A DNA stretch of 64,000 nucleotides from Corythoichthys intestinalis (GCF_030265065.1 NC_080406.1:317501-381500); one strand, 5' to 3'. Counted from the stretch's first letter, positions 45,039-56,830 are shown. The notes: generated from the sequence alone by a model not told the origin. A program made the numbers and translations.

Positions 45039-45477
45039 CAGTGGCGCCTCCAGAATTTTTTCATAGGGGTGACCAGATGGGGCCACTTAAAATCTTGGGG
45101 TGGCACACCAAAACTAAAAGCCATCATTTCAGGTTTTCATTATATTGCAGTAAAAAGGTTAGGGGAAAACTATCAGAAAGACTTTAAGGATACTGCTACT
45201 GATATACTTTGGTGTATTGTGTAATATTTGATGTTACTCATGATTTAATGTGCATAGTCCATAACTGTCCAGTCAACATTTTGAGTTCCACAACAATTCT
45301 GTTTTATTGTGTTATGTATATATTAGGCATAAGGTGTACATTTAACAAAACAAAATAAATGCATTCATTTGGGATGAAATGCATAACTGATGCTACGACA
45401 ATCTAACGATATACTGGCAAGCGGGGTGGCCAACAAATTTATAGGGGGGGCCTGGCCACCCCCTGGTGGCGCCACTG
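45039..45477. mobile_element. hAT MITE (TIR CAGTGGCGCC), full copy
   Basis: 439 bp. The ends CAGTGGCGCCTCCAG and GGTGGCGCCACTG are inverted. Perfect 8-bp target duplication ACTCATTG. Inside are GGGTGACCAGATGGGGCC near the left end and GGGGTGGCCAACAAATTTAT near the right end. Non-coding. A truncated relative is at 27877-28170. Confidence 0.93.
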
Positions 45478-45494
45478 ACTCATTGGCTGCCATT

Positions 45495-45595
45495 GACACT
45501 GATATCAACCCCATTTGAAGTGGAAAGGTTGGCAGCGAATGTCATTTGCTGCCAGCCCTCTCGCTTCAAATGGATTGGACGTTTACTCTTGATGA
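45495..45595. repeat. TCCATTTGAAG inverted-repeat unit, near-complete copy
   Basis: The left arm (CCCATTTGAAGTGGAAAGGT) and right arm (CTCGCTTCAAATGGATTGGA) flank GGCAGCGAATG...TTTGCTGCCAG. It is preceded by TTGGCTGCCATTGACACTGA. It shows the consensus organisation of the dispersed unit well. Confidence 0.8.
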
Positions 45596-45599
45596 ATTG

Positions 45600-46617
45600 G
45601 TGACATACTAACTCTAGTTTTTAATTGAAAAGGAAGGCATGTTTCAGTCTCGCTGACTGCCGGAATATCCTGTTTGGATACGTGAATGAAAGCGGGGAAC
45701 AGCCGGGCTCTTATTCAGGCAGGTGTGTGTGTGTTTTCAGCTGGAATGGATGCCGAAGAGGAGGAGGCGTTCACCGTAAATCCCACAGCAAAACATTTTC
45801 TCTTCCCTGGCCGGGCTGAAACGCAGCTGAGAAAACACGGGAAATGAAGGAGGTAGGATACTCAGAGGGCCAGCGCCACCGCGTCCGTCCGAGTGTCCTC
45901 GCTGGCCCAGACGCTCAATTAACCCCGGCGACGCGGCAGACGGCCAGCCGGTCGCCATGTGCGTGCGTGCGTGAGTGTCAACTGCGGTGTCGAAGTGGCG
46001 CCCCGAGGGCCACGTCTGGCCCGCGCACCAAAGCGAATTGCAGGCGCTTTTTGCTAAAATCGATCTAAAATTTCAATCGTTTAGAAATCTGAGAATACTT
46101 ATTTTTAAACATAATCATTTTTTTTTTTTTAAATCTGATACTATTCCTTTATAACATTTGGTTTTAAAAATTGCAAATAAAATGAGAACATATATTATTC
46201 CTTTTCAAGAGTTCAGAAATCCCTAATTGCTTGGATAAAATGTATATTGGAAGATATTTTCCACTTTTTAATAAAATTGAAAATGAAAAGTTGGTGGTGA
46301 GTGTTCACCGATTCCCACGTTTTTCTTCCGGATTGAAAATTGCGAATAAATACGAATGGACAAATTATTTTTTTTTTTTTTTTGCACATAAAAAAACCAA
46401 ATTTTCCCTATTTTTTAAATTCCATAAAAATGTTTAGTTTTCACCCTTTTCAATAAGGGAAATAAAAATGGGGGGGGGGGGGGGGTTTGAGAGGTTTCTG
46501 ACCATTTTGAGGTCTCTAAATGGTTTAGATGATGATTCATGTGCTCACTGGAGCCGCCCTCCCAATCCACATGACGTCTAGCGCCATCGAAGGGTGACAT
46601 GTAAAGTGTTCAAGTGT
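45600..46617. other. Intergenic, no gene recognised
   Basis: Between dnajc10 and frzb. A moderately CpG-rich patch lies at 45840-46040. The rest is AT-rich, with long homopolymers (T at 46368-46382, G at 46469-46485) and a half TCCATTTG unit near 46560. Confidence 0.4.
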
Positions 46618-47476
46618 ACCACGGATAGAAAGACGTAGTTCTTAAAAGATAAGTGTTAGTACGAGTGATAATAATCTGATATTGAAACCCCTTTTAATGT
46701 TTTTGTTTTAATAACATTTGTAAAATTTTAAATAAAAGAATAGCAGCTCGCCATTGTTGTTGACGTCGCAGGGCGGTGATGTCATGTGGCCACGCTGCCG
46801 TACTTCACAGTGTCACTCTTCAACTATGTAAGGTAGTTATTAAAATACACCACAAGGTGTCAATGGCGAGATTTAATTTAACAAGAGATCAAGCCAATGA
46901 GTGCATTTTGTCCCTGGACTGACTCCTTAGCTGTACTTTACCTTCATTTGAGTGTTGTCTCCACAACGAACAAGACAAGTTATATGTGTATTTTGCATAT
47001 CTATTTTGAATGTGAATTTGTGAATGCCATTTCTCTTTGCATTTTTGTTTACCTGTGTGAGAATAGGGCCTTATTAATACAGATTGAAGCACATTTCTTT
47101 TTGTGAACATTATTTTTTGAGAGACATGAATATTTATTTTATTTTCACTATATGATACTGCCTTACTCCTCACTGTGGATTAAAGGAAAACTATCGCCTC
47201 AGTCAAGGGACAAATCATCATTGGCTTGATCCCTGATTCATTTAAAACTCGCCAATGACACCTTGTGGCGTATTTAAATCGCTACCTTACATAATAGCAA
47301 CACTGTGAAGTACGGCGGTGTGGCCATGTGACGTCAACAACAATGGTGACCTACTAGTTAAAATAATTTTACAAATTTTATTGAAACAAAAACATTAAGA
47401 GGGGTTTTAAAATGAAATTGTTATAACTCGTACTAAGATTTAGCTTTTAAGAACAGCATGTCCTTCTATCCGTGGT
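46618..47476. mobile_element. Fold-back element with arms of about 300 bp
   Basis: The left arm begins ACCACGGATAGAAAGAC and the right arm ends GTCCTTCTATCCGTGGT. The arms stay complementary over roughly 300 bp, including TACTTCACAGTGT, TGTAAGGTAG and CACAAGGTGTCA blocks. The central 240 bp is AT-rich and non-coding. Such long terminal inverted repeats define fold-back elements; the superfamily is not assigned. It is downstream of frzb, outside its coding exons. Confidence 0.85.
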
Positions 47477-47586
47477 TCTTTTTAAGAAAATCTTGCAATT
47501 CATCACGCTTCATGAGACATTTTGGACAGTAATTGTTACAAACATGAGGGAGGGGAAGAAAAAAAAGACTTCCTCTTAAAAACATG

Positions 47587-47592
47587 TTTATT
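47587..47592 (-). terminator. frzb: Candidate poly(A) signal of frzb
   Basis: TTTATT on plus is AATAAA on the frzb strand, about 830 nt past the stop codon. It is the first well-placed hexamer I noticed. Moderate guess only. Confidence 0.3.
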
Positions 47593-48422
47593 TTTCCGTA
47601 CTTTTCAACGTGAGTTGTTTCAAAGTAACCTCGTCTTCGTACGCCAAACCAAATCCATTTGAGAGCAGCAGCAGCAGCAGTTCAAAAAAAAAGTGTCATG
47701 ATCTGTGATATTTTTCACATTGACAAAAAAAGCTGACCAAGCCTTCTAAATGCTGTCACTGACATTCTACGCCGCATGAGAAAAGTGAAGTCAGCCTGCC
47801 AGTGCCGCGTACGCGAACCCTTGTGCAAAGATAAATCAACTACATTCAGCTACTTGTGTGCATCGATGTCACATATACGTAGAGCTAGATGCCAAAAGTC
47901 GGCCGGCTTACTGCAAAAAATTCTCAGCTAACCGTCAGGGTTGTCAAAAGTATTTCCTACTTCCCGATAACCCTCGACGTCATTTTTTTTGTCTGTATCG
48001 TTGGATATACGATCCAGGCCGGATGTTGAAAAAAATATCTTCATTTTCTGACGAGAAGCCCCTACTTTTCTCCACTGCGGCTTAAAGCGGAAGAGCCGCA
48101 TGCCTTTGTGGTGGAAATATTCCATAATACAATGTGGATACTGGCCTGGGCCAGCGGCTCGTATTTGGATATAATGCTGTTTTCTTGTCAAATAGAATGG
48201 GTGAATCCAAAAATGATGGTCATTAAGCAACCACTTGGAAAATGTTTGAAAATGGAGCCATTTCAAAGTATACATGCTACATTTCTGGAATGGCACTCAT
48301 CCAAAATGGCTGGCAACGACGGCGCGCGTGATGCATCTAGCTCTGAATATGTGACACAGATGCTTGTGATAGTGCAATATACACGCTTTGGTGGGGGCGG
48401 GGCAAGGGGCTGGGGGCGGGGC

Positions 48423-51400
48423 TCAGTGGCGACTCCGGCGATGAGCGGCTCGGGCTTTTCCTTGCAGGATCTGATCCCACCGCTACACACACACACACAC
48501 AGGAAAGAAAATATTTTTAGCTTTGATGACCAATCATTCCATCAATGGCATGCTGTGCAAAGGGATTGGTTGCAGATTGCCACTATTGGGTGCTTTTAAG
48601 ATCAATCTCTTTATTTAAAAAAAAAAAAAAAAAAAAAAAAAGAACAATAAGCAGTCTTGGGCAATGGGAAAAAAACTAGCCCTAGCCCTATTTAAAAAGT
48701 ATGGAAAATAACTTGGCAATTAAAACCTGGGCAATGAAGAAAACCCAAATAATTAAAAAATATACATACCTGTATATGAAATCAGTTATTGGAACATTAA
48801 GAAAGTCAAGCATCGTAATGAATGTAAAAACAAAAATGACCTTGACTTTGCGCCCCATCTTGTCCTTCCACTTGAGCGCTATGGAGCCGTCGATGAGCAG
48901 CAATCTGCGAAAAGCGTCGGCTTTAGCCGGCGGCGGGAGAGAGACCAGACCGGACGAGAGGCGGTTTTCTACCTGGACGTCTCCTCGTTCTCGTATCCCA
49001 TGATGAGGTACTCGTCGCCGGCGGTGAGGGGCGGGCAGCGGCACGAGGACGAATAGTGCAGCGTCAGCGTCTCCCGGGGGATGTGCACCAGCGACGACTT
49101 GAGAACCTCGCGAACCTCCACCGTGGCCGTCGGCTCCATGCCGCGGGCGCGCACCTCCCGCACGCGCGCGCGGATCACTGTCGCCGCGTGCACCGTTCGT
49201 TATAGTCAGCATTTTTTGCAAGCGCCGCTCACCGTTTTGATTTGCCACGAGTCGACTTATCTATCGGCTTGGCTACATATAGAAATTACAAAAATACATA
49301 CTGTATTTCAAATGTTCACCAGCTGTCCCCTTTTTTCGTTTCACAAAATGAAAGAAAAAAAATAGGCTACTGATGGTGCGAGAGACCTATTGCAATGCAA
49401 AGGATTTTTTTTTTTTTTTTTTTTAGGGCAAATGAAAATGGCCAATTTGGAGGCCCGAACATGCTCGAAAACTCACCAAAATTTGCACATACAGTGGGGA
49501 GAACAAGTATTTGATACATTGCCAATGGGTTTTCCCATTGGCAGCGTATCAAATACTTGTTCTCCCCACTGTACATGCGGCCTTGTGTAAATTTCGATAA
49601 TTTTGCAACATTGTAACAAAATGGCCCAGTGGCGCCCCCATGGATTTTTAAAAAAGGCCTTTCCTATTAGGTTTTTTTCAACGTAGAGCGATGAAATTTG
49701 GGGAGTCGATACCTTGTGCAAAACTGCTCCAAAAAGTCTCTTGCTCCCATATTCCAAACCCAACAGGAAATTGAGTATTTTGGGTCAAATGTGAATTTTT
49801 TTATCGATTTACATGGTGCACATTTGAGACTTTGTCGCCCAGGTAGTTAGTTGGATTCTCCTCAAAATTGGCGAGACTGTTAATGAGATATATGAGATCT
49901 TAAGTTATCCAAATGGTGAGTTTTCATTCGCAGACCTGACCTGGATGGGCCACCAAAGTCGGCCATTTTTTTGGCAGCAGGCCAAATTCAGTGAATGACG
50001 AATAACTTCCTGATACAAGGTGCAATCTTTTTCATATCTGACTTGCATGAGAGGTATTCCGGCCTGAACACGACTGTATGGAAATATTACCGGTTAGGCT
50101 TGGCGCCCCCTAGTGGGAAAAGGAAACACCCTTTTTCACTAGACAGCCTCCTCCTCCAAGGAAAATCAATTGACCTCAAATCTGAATCATGGGAGCCTTA
50201 AGCTGTGTTAAGGTGCCTGGTGAAAAACATTGAGGTTTGGTTGAAGCAGAGGGGTCCAAACAGGATAGTGAAAATAACCGTTACCGTTTTGTCTCTCCAC
50301 AACTATTGAACAGTCCTAACTTGTCAGATATAAAACATATCTGCTTCCCATGCTTGGTGAGACTCGTACCCTGAAGGGTCCTGTATGGCTTATTTGCATC
50401 AACACTACAGCGCAAACTCGTGGCAGCGAAGTCACTGATTTTACTTACAAATGTCTAGTTATTTTCAGGTTGGTCATTGTAGTTTCAAGACCTTTTGTAA
50501 TCCTACATTTTAAGGCCCATGTCCACATGTCACTGTCTGTTGGCATGACGGTCCTTTGTTCCCCATTTAAAGGAAGTATATTTTTTCAGGGACCTAGGCA
50601 GCTCATAGAGCCACAGAACGTGGCACACTTGGTTGAATTGGCCCAATTAGAAGATCCAGTTTGCTTTTGAGTAAGGGCGTGGCTGCGCAGCTCCGTTGCG
50701 CCTCCTTTTTTGTAGGACCCTGGGTTTTATTCTCCTACGTGTGTGAGTGTATTTCTAATCCCCAAAAAAGAGGTGAGTCTTGAGCATGTTAGGTTCTCAT
50801 GAGATGATTACAGGGGGACCATCTGTCACCACCCTGACCTGCGTGCCTTCCGAGTTTGCAAATTGCGAGGGCCTGTTCAGTCCTGCTTGCAGGCCTAGTT
50901 TTCCTTTTGTGTTCCAAACAAAATAATTGCAAAAAGTAAATAAAGTGACGAAATAATTGAGAAAATATTGAAGAAATGGAAAAATATACATGAAAAATTC
51001 AAAAAACGTGCACAAATTCGAAGAATAGAAAATTGATAAAAAGTTTTGACTTTTTTGTTCAGGCCTTAGGGAAGCCATGTTGGTAGAGGCAACGTTCCCC
51101 TTAAAGTACAAGTCATACCTAGTTTATTTCTCAACCAACAGTGATTTGATCAGTGTCAAAGCAGCTGCTATTGCACATTGTCTGGCAGTGACGGCGATGG
51201 ACATCCAATCCATTTGAAGGGGCGGGGCACTGAACGAGATAAACTGGTATCGGGTTTTTGCCTATTGATAGAAAATTTTAGTTGTGTGACAGTAGTAATT
51301 TGCGGATGAATTGTGCATGGCAGCTCTACTTTTTGGGGGTATTCTAACAGGGACGTGTAGACCTTCGCTAGCCGATACAACTACTCGTTCAATGAAGCAC

Positions 51401-53977
51401 GATTGTGTGGAGATTCACCGTAGTTGTAGTTGTTCTTCAGGTATGTTTTCAGCCCCATCTTGACCGTCTTACATTGGCAGCGATCTGAAAACAAACAGAG
51501 GCTGGACTGCATGGGCTCCGTTGCCTAAAAATAACGATACAGTAGCTAGCTAGTTAGCCACTAGCTCGGTCTTTACCTATGGCTCCTCTGCAGTGAAGGT
51601 TGTTGGCGTCCAAGGGAAAGTCCGGGCTAGTTTCTGTGCAATGAAAGAAGTAAACAATGTTGAAATTTCCAAGAAAGAGGAAAAAGAAAATGTTTGATTT
51701 TTTTGTGTGTGTGTGTGTGTGTGTGTTTGATTGAAGGGCGCCATACCTGGGTTGCACCGGCTGGGGTCCTGCGAGTACGCATCTGCAAACATCCAAAAGG
51801 TAACCATTTGTCACTCTTTTCTTCTGCGAGACTTTAACGCAAAAACAATTGCCTTTGAATCCCGGCTTACATTTAGTCAGTGCCGACTCATTTGAGGCAC
51901 ATACCGTATATTAGCTCATCTGCCGGCTACCCAAATGGAGAAAGCCGTTGAAATGAGCACATTTCGCATTCCGAAAAAGGTTATTATTTTGACTAAAGTT
52001 ACATGGAGTTTTATACTAGCGCTAGGTTAGGGGATGTATTTCCTTTGTAATCTATATGCACATGCAATTAAACTAGTGCTAAATAAATAAGGTATCATCT
52101 CTGTTTTACCGGGCCCGTCGGCCTTGACGATGGCCTCCGGTGAGATGCAGACGCCCCGGTCGTAGAGGGGCAGCTCGCCGCACTGGAGGCTGTCGGGCCA
52201 GCTGTGGTTGTAGCGCCTCATGACGGGCTCGCAGCCGTGCTTGGCGCGCTCGCACACCGCCTTGCAGGGCTTGATGGGCTCGTGCTGGAAGTCGATGGTG
52301 CAGATAGGCGCGTACATGGCGCACAGGAAGAACAGCAGGTCGGCGCTGCAGCCCGTCCCTAAACCAGGTAGATGTCGGTTCAGTCGTCAAAATGAAAATC
52401 CGTGCAGTTTTCCCAGCCAAAGCGCAATTTTATCAAAAATTTACACATTTGAATGCTTCTTACGGCAGTGTCGTTGGACGGGTCATTGTCATGACGTGAC
52501 ACCTGACATAAAAGCCTGTGACAGATGTCATAATGCGGTTCCTAAACCATGGAGATGAATCTGTCACACTTTGAATTAATATAGTCAGTGGGGGGGTGGG
52601 GGGGTTTAAGCCTCAAAATTCTAACCCTCGTTTGTTTAGCCATGTAATATTCAGTAGCCCAAATTCTGCGTTAAAAAAAAAAAAGTTAAAAAAAAAATGC
52701 ACTGGCAAAAAAAAAAAAAAAAAGAATTTCTAGTTCGAAAATAAATCACTCAATAATCTAGCTGTTAGTTACATCAAAATCCAATTGCAAAAAAAATTGA
52801 AATTTTTTACAGCAGCAAAAAAATCAGTCACACAAAATGCTCTGGCAAAAATTCTTCAGTGGCTAAGAATCCATGAATGATTCCTAAATGCGTTGATTGG
52901 ACCCTCCCAATCCAAAGCAATGGGACATGTAGCATTATCAACAGCAGGCAATGAAGTAACGCTCTCAAGATTAGAAGAAGGCATGTTGTAAACCATTGGC
53001 CCGGCAGGTCACGGAGAGGGAAATCTCAGCGTCGCTGTGCCGTGACATCTTCCGCGCTTTGACCCGGTAAAAATGTTATCAACAACGGCGGAATGCGAGG
53101 AGCGTGCCGCCGAGCCGCTCGCCTAATCTGCGCGGCGGCGACACAAAGCGTACCGTGGAACGCGCTAGGCCTTGATAGCGTATCGCTACTTGATAAGGCG
53201 GCATTGACGTCCGAATATGGCCGCGTGGACGTCGTTTGGGCCGGGACCGACATTCGTTCGATCCCCCAAATGGAGCAAAATGAACCAAACGTGTCCAAAA
53301 GTAAATGAGGAAAATGAACGGACGTGACCCAAAAAGAGCCAAAATCAATAGAGATGAAATGTCAAGAGGAATTGAACCTAAATCAACAGGAAGTGACCTA
53401 GTATTGCCCCAAATCAAGAGGAAGTGACCTAGAAATGAACATGAAATGCTCCAAAACTGCATAGGGAAGTAAATTTGGTTATAAATGTACTAATTACTTT
53501 AAAAAAGAAAAAATATCACTGTATTTTTATCATAAAATGCAATGACGTCATCATGATTAATGCTTTAAAGTTTTTTTTTTTTAATGAGCAAAAATAGCCA
53601 CTCGCCCTTTAATTACGGCATTGACGTCCCATCTGTTCGGATCAGTGCAAACGGACGGGACGTCTAGAGCCGAAAGATGCCCGTCGACCGCCGACCCTGC
53701 CGGTTAAAATGACTAGGGTTCGTGTGGGGAGGCGATCAAAGTAAAAGTATTTTCCACACAAAGGCGACTGACCCAGGAGTCCTTCGAACTGCTCGATGGC
53801 CAGCACGGCGTTGTCCTGCGTGCTGTGGTGGAGATGGTTGGGCATCTTGGTCATGTTCCAGGGCATGGAGCGGCAGAGCGGGATCCGCACGGGCTCGCAC
53901 GCCGCCGCGCCCGCCCCCGCCGGACACAGCCCCAAGCAGCAGCAGCAAGCGGCCAGCACCACCCACGCGCCCCTCAT
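48423..53977 (-). CDS. frzb: FRZB / sFRP3, secreted Wnt antagonist, complete in 8 exons
   Basis: A secreted frizzled-related protein that binds Wnts extracellularly. Exons in gene order: 53977-53773, 52358-52110, 51782-51747, 51634-51578, 51484-51419, 49177-48973, 48904-48841, 48482-48423. The total is 942 nt, 313 residues (human 325). The ATG is followed by a Cys-rich signal peptide ([19 protein letters not shown]). The cysteine-rich domain has all ten cysteines, from [10 protein letters not shown] through [19 protein letters not shown] and [11 protein letters not shown] to [11 protein letters not shown]. The netrin-like domain starts at [20 protein letters not shown] and continues [35 protein letters not shown] and [20 protein letters not shown]. 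The last exon reads [19 protein letters not shown]. Two small symmetric exons (36 and 57 nt) join the domains; the first adds [11 protein letters not shown], which I do not find in remembered human FRZB. It is transcribed toward dnajc10. Confidence 0.95.
49420..50660. repeat. Unclassified long dispersed repeat (GATGAAATTTGGGGAGTCGA type)
   Basis: About 1.2 kb in a frzb intron with word content familiar from intergenic teleost repeats: GCCCAGTGGCGCCCCCAT, AGCGATGAAATTTGGGGAGT, GGCGCCCCCTAGTGGGAAAA. No terminal repeats or reverse transcriptase were found, and frames are closed. It is interrupted by a small Tc1/mariner hairpin at 49492-49571. The class is unknown to me, so treat this as a repeat by appearance only. 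Confidence 0.45.
49492..49571. mobile_element. Tc1/mariner-type hairpin MITE
   Basis: 80 bp, CAGTGGGGAGAACAAGTATT to AATACTTGTTCTCCCCACTG, almost perfectly palindromic around CCAATGGGTTTTCCCATTGG. A TA dinucleotide lies on each side, the Tc1/mariner target duplication. Only the joined ends of an element remain. Confidence 0.92.
51704..51726. repeat. (GT)n dinucleotide run
   Basis: About 11 GT units in a frzb intron, 20 bp from the microexon at 51747-51782 on its downstream (3') side. Confidence 0.9.
52359..53772 (-). other. frzb intron 1 with a CpG-rich block and ETS-like words
   Basis: 52560-52860 is A-rich with no feature. 53030-53260 is unusually rich in CG dinucleotides (CGCGCGG, GCGGCGG, CCGCGTGG) for an intron, with no coding pattern I trust. 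53325-53470 holds CAACAGGAAGTGACC, AGAGGAAGTGACC and related words, the reverse form of the CACTTCCTGT array. Confidence 0.45.
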
Positions 53978-54332
53978 AGCGGCTTTTCCTAGCAGCGGCG
54001 GAGTTGTCCTGCGCTCAGACGCTCGCCGCTCGCTCTTCTGAAGCCCGACGGGACGGAGCAGGGGAAGGGATTGGAGGAAAGGAAAGGAAAAGAAAAAGAG
54101 GGGAGGGAGGGGCAGGGAGGAGCACTCCTCTGCTTCTGCTCCTTCTTCACGCTTTCCCCTTTTCAAGCCTCTTCCTGCCCTCCACTTTCCATCCAATTCT
54201 CCACTTCCTGTTGGAATTAGCGAGATGTGACGTGTCAAAATGCTGAGAGTACTTGAGCCGTCTCCCAGAACGAGAATGGTTCTCGTTGGCTTCAAGGATA
54301 GAATGGAAAGCCTTTCCTGTGGTTTGGGCTAG

Positions 54333-54356
54333 GGGTTAGGGTTAGGGTTAGGGTTA
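54333..54356. repeat. Short interstitial telomere-like tract (GGGTTA)4
   Basis: Four perfect GGGTTA units, upstream of frzb. A single CCCTAACCC word also occurs near 9080 and a GGGTTAGGGTTA near 19012. Confidence 0.85.
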
Positions 54357-54357
54357 T

Positions 54358-54545
54358 TCTACAAGCCCCTTTCACACATACCTGAACACCATTTAAATCC
54401 TGGGATTTAAACGGTGTTCAGGCCCTTACGTGTGAAAGCAATTTCCCAGGTCGACAGACGCGGAGATGACTAGGACATTTGCCGGGTGGCGTCCTAGTAT
54501 AATGTCCGGGACTTCCCCGGGACGCGGCACGTGTGAAAGCAGGCG
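54358..54545. mobile_element. Inverted-repeat element remnant with CTTTCACAC / GTGTGAAAG
   Basis: CCCCTTTCACACATACCTG at the left and GGCACGTGTGAAAGC at the right are partly complementary. An internal palindrome (CTGAACACC..TTTAAATCC and its complement) lies near the left end. Non-coding; family unknown. Confidence 0.5.
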
Positions 54546-54744
54546 TCGAATTCTCCGGGGCATCGATGTGGCAAACTAAAAATAGCTCCAACTTGAAATT
54601 ACTACTGGATCTTTGAGCTGAGGAAGTGACATTCAGTCATCCGTCTTTGGAAATGCAATTTTTATTTTGTTGCCGACCGAAAATGACGTCACGTCCGGGT
54701 TACAAAATCCCGCCCGAGTCTGATAGGTCACACTATGTGAAGTT

Positions 54745-55582
54745 CAAAGTCGCCCTAGCCCAATTCTTTACTCTAAACTTAACTAGACACAGGGGTATTG
54801 CAGATGTCGTCGTTATAACTAGATAGTAACCTTTGCTATTTTTGGAAGTCATTTAACGTTGTGAATCAACTGTTAAAATTGCTCCCGGCATTGTATTGGT
54901 TCCCTTCTGTCTACTTTTGACATTTGAAAGTAGCCCTGATTAGAAGACGACCCCCTCTTTTTCAAGATGCAAGTTTGAAAAAAAGACTTTTTGAACACCA
55001 AATGAATTTTTATACAGAAAATAATGACAGTACATCCGAAACAAATGATTATAAGGATATATTTGAGAGAAAAAGCATGTTATTTTGCCTCATAATATCT
55101 GAAAATTTAAATATGTAAACTAAAGTGCAATCACATTGGTAAATGAATGGCTTCTGGTTTTTTGAAATGTAAATCTACCAATCCATTGTGATAAAACAAC
55201 AAAATTGCAATAACTGCATTAACCATCAAAGTGAGGTCTAACTGTAGCTGTAGTCTTGAAACAAATCTGAATCAGGAAAAACATTGGAATAAAATAATGC
55301 AAACTGGTTCAACTTGAGAGTAGCTGAGATCTCTCATGACACAACATTACTCCTCAAGTTCAGCATTCGCTTCAATGATATCTGGCGCCATCTAGCGTTC
55401 TGAATGGGTATAATGTCTAGACCCCAAATGTAAGATGACTCCCACTTTTTCAGTCTTGTTTCAATGCAAAAAACACAGTCTTATATTCGGGCCAATACGG
55501 TAATTAGATTACTCACTACTGAAAAAAAAAATAGCGTCGTTAGTAACGCTGTTATACTCCAACGCTGTTATTAACAACACTG
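54745..55582. mobile_element. MITE family 'F', copy F3, inverted and truncated, with an insertion
   Basis: The right end GCTGTTATTAACAACACTG is the family end in reverse orientation. 54750-54920 matches the interior of F2 in reverse, including ACAGGGGTATTGCAGATG. About 54925-55500 is foreign: it begins AGTAGCCCTGATTAGAAGAC and ends TTATATTCGGGCCAATACGG, a pattern seen at ends of other fish DNA transposons. The left family end is missing. Confidence 0.65.
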
Positions 55583-56381
55583 CTTTGGACACTAATGCAA
55601 CTTTAAATGCTACCTAACCACAACTTGAAACTTGCTAACTACATAGCGAGGGCCACCATCTATCTACACTTGAGCCCAATCGGTCATTTTTTTGGGGGGC
55701 TATTTTTCACTTTGGCCATGTTGGTAGGGGCGACGTTGCGTGCCGTTCCAGTAGACGTCCGGTCCGTTTTAGGCCGGCCGCGGATGGACATTGGTTCTGT
55801 TGCCTCCGGCTCTCCCGCTTCAAAGAGATGGGACGTCTAGCCGAGTCGACGAGTTAAGCCGTGTGTGTGTACTTTACTTTCCAGTTTGCAAAAATTTAGT
55901 ATGTAAAGAAAAAAACTTGATGAGGCGGCCGGGTATCGGTACGGGGAGCCAAAGAATGGTATCGGTGCAACACAAGATAGCACTAATGGCTGTCAGATGT
56001 TGGAGGCAGGCAGGCAGGAGCTTCTGGTGTTTGGCTTGACTTCCTGCCAACGTGCTCGCTCACTGGGTTTTCTGACTCATGTGTCAACACGCAGAAGGGA
56101 GCCCGTCAGCACTTTTTTTCCCTCCCTCCTTTCTTCATCCCTTTTTTTGTCTCCTTATCAACACAATGTGTTTACGTTCTTCTTCTCTAATGCTCGGTCG
56201 AAAACAACGGACGTGGCGATGGTGACGCCTTTGCGTGCGTGCGTGCGTGCGTACGTCAAGGAAAGATCCAATTAAAAGGCCAAAAAAAAAGTCTTGCTTT
56301 CCTCCGCACTCCCAATATTCTGGGAAACTACCGGAATCTTTTCCAACATAAATACAAGCACAGCTGCACACACAAACACGC

Positions 56382-56413
56382 TCGGCCTCGGCCTCGGCCT
56401 CGGCCTCGGCCTG
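56382..56413. repeat. (CGGCCT)n hexanucleotide run
   Basis: Five units of CGGCCT between frzb and dusp19. Confidence 0.9.
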
Positions 56414-56629
56414 TCCTTCAAATGTTGACTTTTGCGGGAGGAAGTAACGCAAATAGAACGCAACCGCGGTGTAACAAGGCGTGTAACGTCTCATTGTGGA
56501 AAACTGCCGCGGTGTTTCATCGTTCCGCAGAAAAGGGTTGTCGCCGCGAGAGATCCGATCTATTTGAAGCGGTAGCTAGCGAACGGACAAACGTGCGCGT
56601 GCGATTCAATCCGTGACACGGGGTCGTAT

Positions 56630-56830
56630 CTTGGTGACTTTGTGTTTATTTGGACCACTTTCTGTTGATTTTTCGGTCACCACCTGTTGATTTTTGGGCC
56701 TTCTGGCTGACCTGTCTTTTGTGAGTGACTTCCTATTGTTTTTGGTCACTTCCTGTTGATTTGTAATCATTCCGGTGAACCTCCTGTTGATTTTGGTCTC
56801 TTCCTGTTGCTTTTCGGGGATTATGGCAGA
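56630..56830. repeat. CACTTCCTGTTGATTTT degenerate array
   Basis: The densest array in the window, with about seven copies in 200 nt, such as GACCACTTTCTGTTGATTTT, GTGACTTCCTATTGTTTTTG and GGTCACTTCCTGTTGATTTG. Spacing is about 25-30 nt. It lies upstream of dusp19; more copies are at 57200-57275. Confidence 0.8.

Noticed and set aside
47667-47681. Short CAG repeat as a coding polyglutamine tract
   Set aside because: Five or six units only, in the presumed frzb 3' flank with no open frame.
54333-54356. Interstitial telomere as a chromosome-fusion scar
   Set aside because: Only four units are present and GGGTTAGGG words are common elsewhere in the window. This is too short to infer a fusion.
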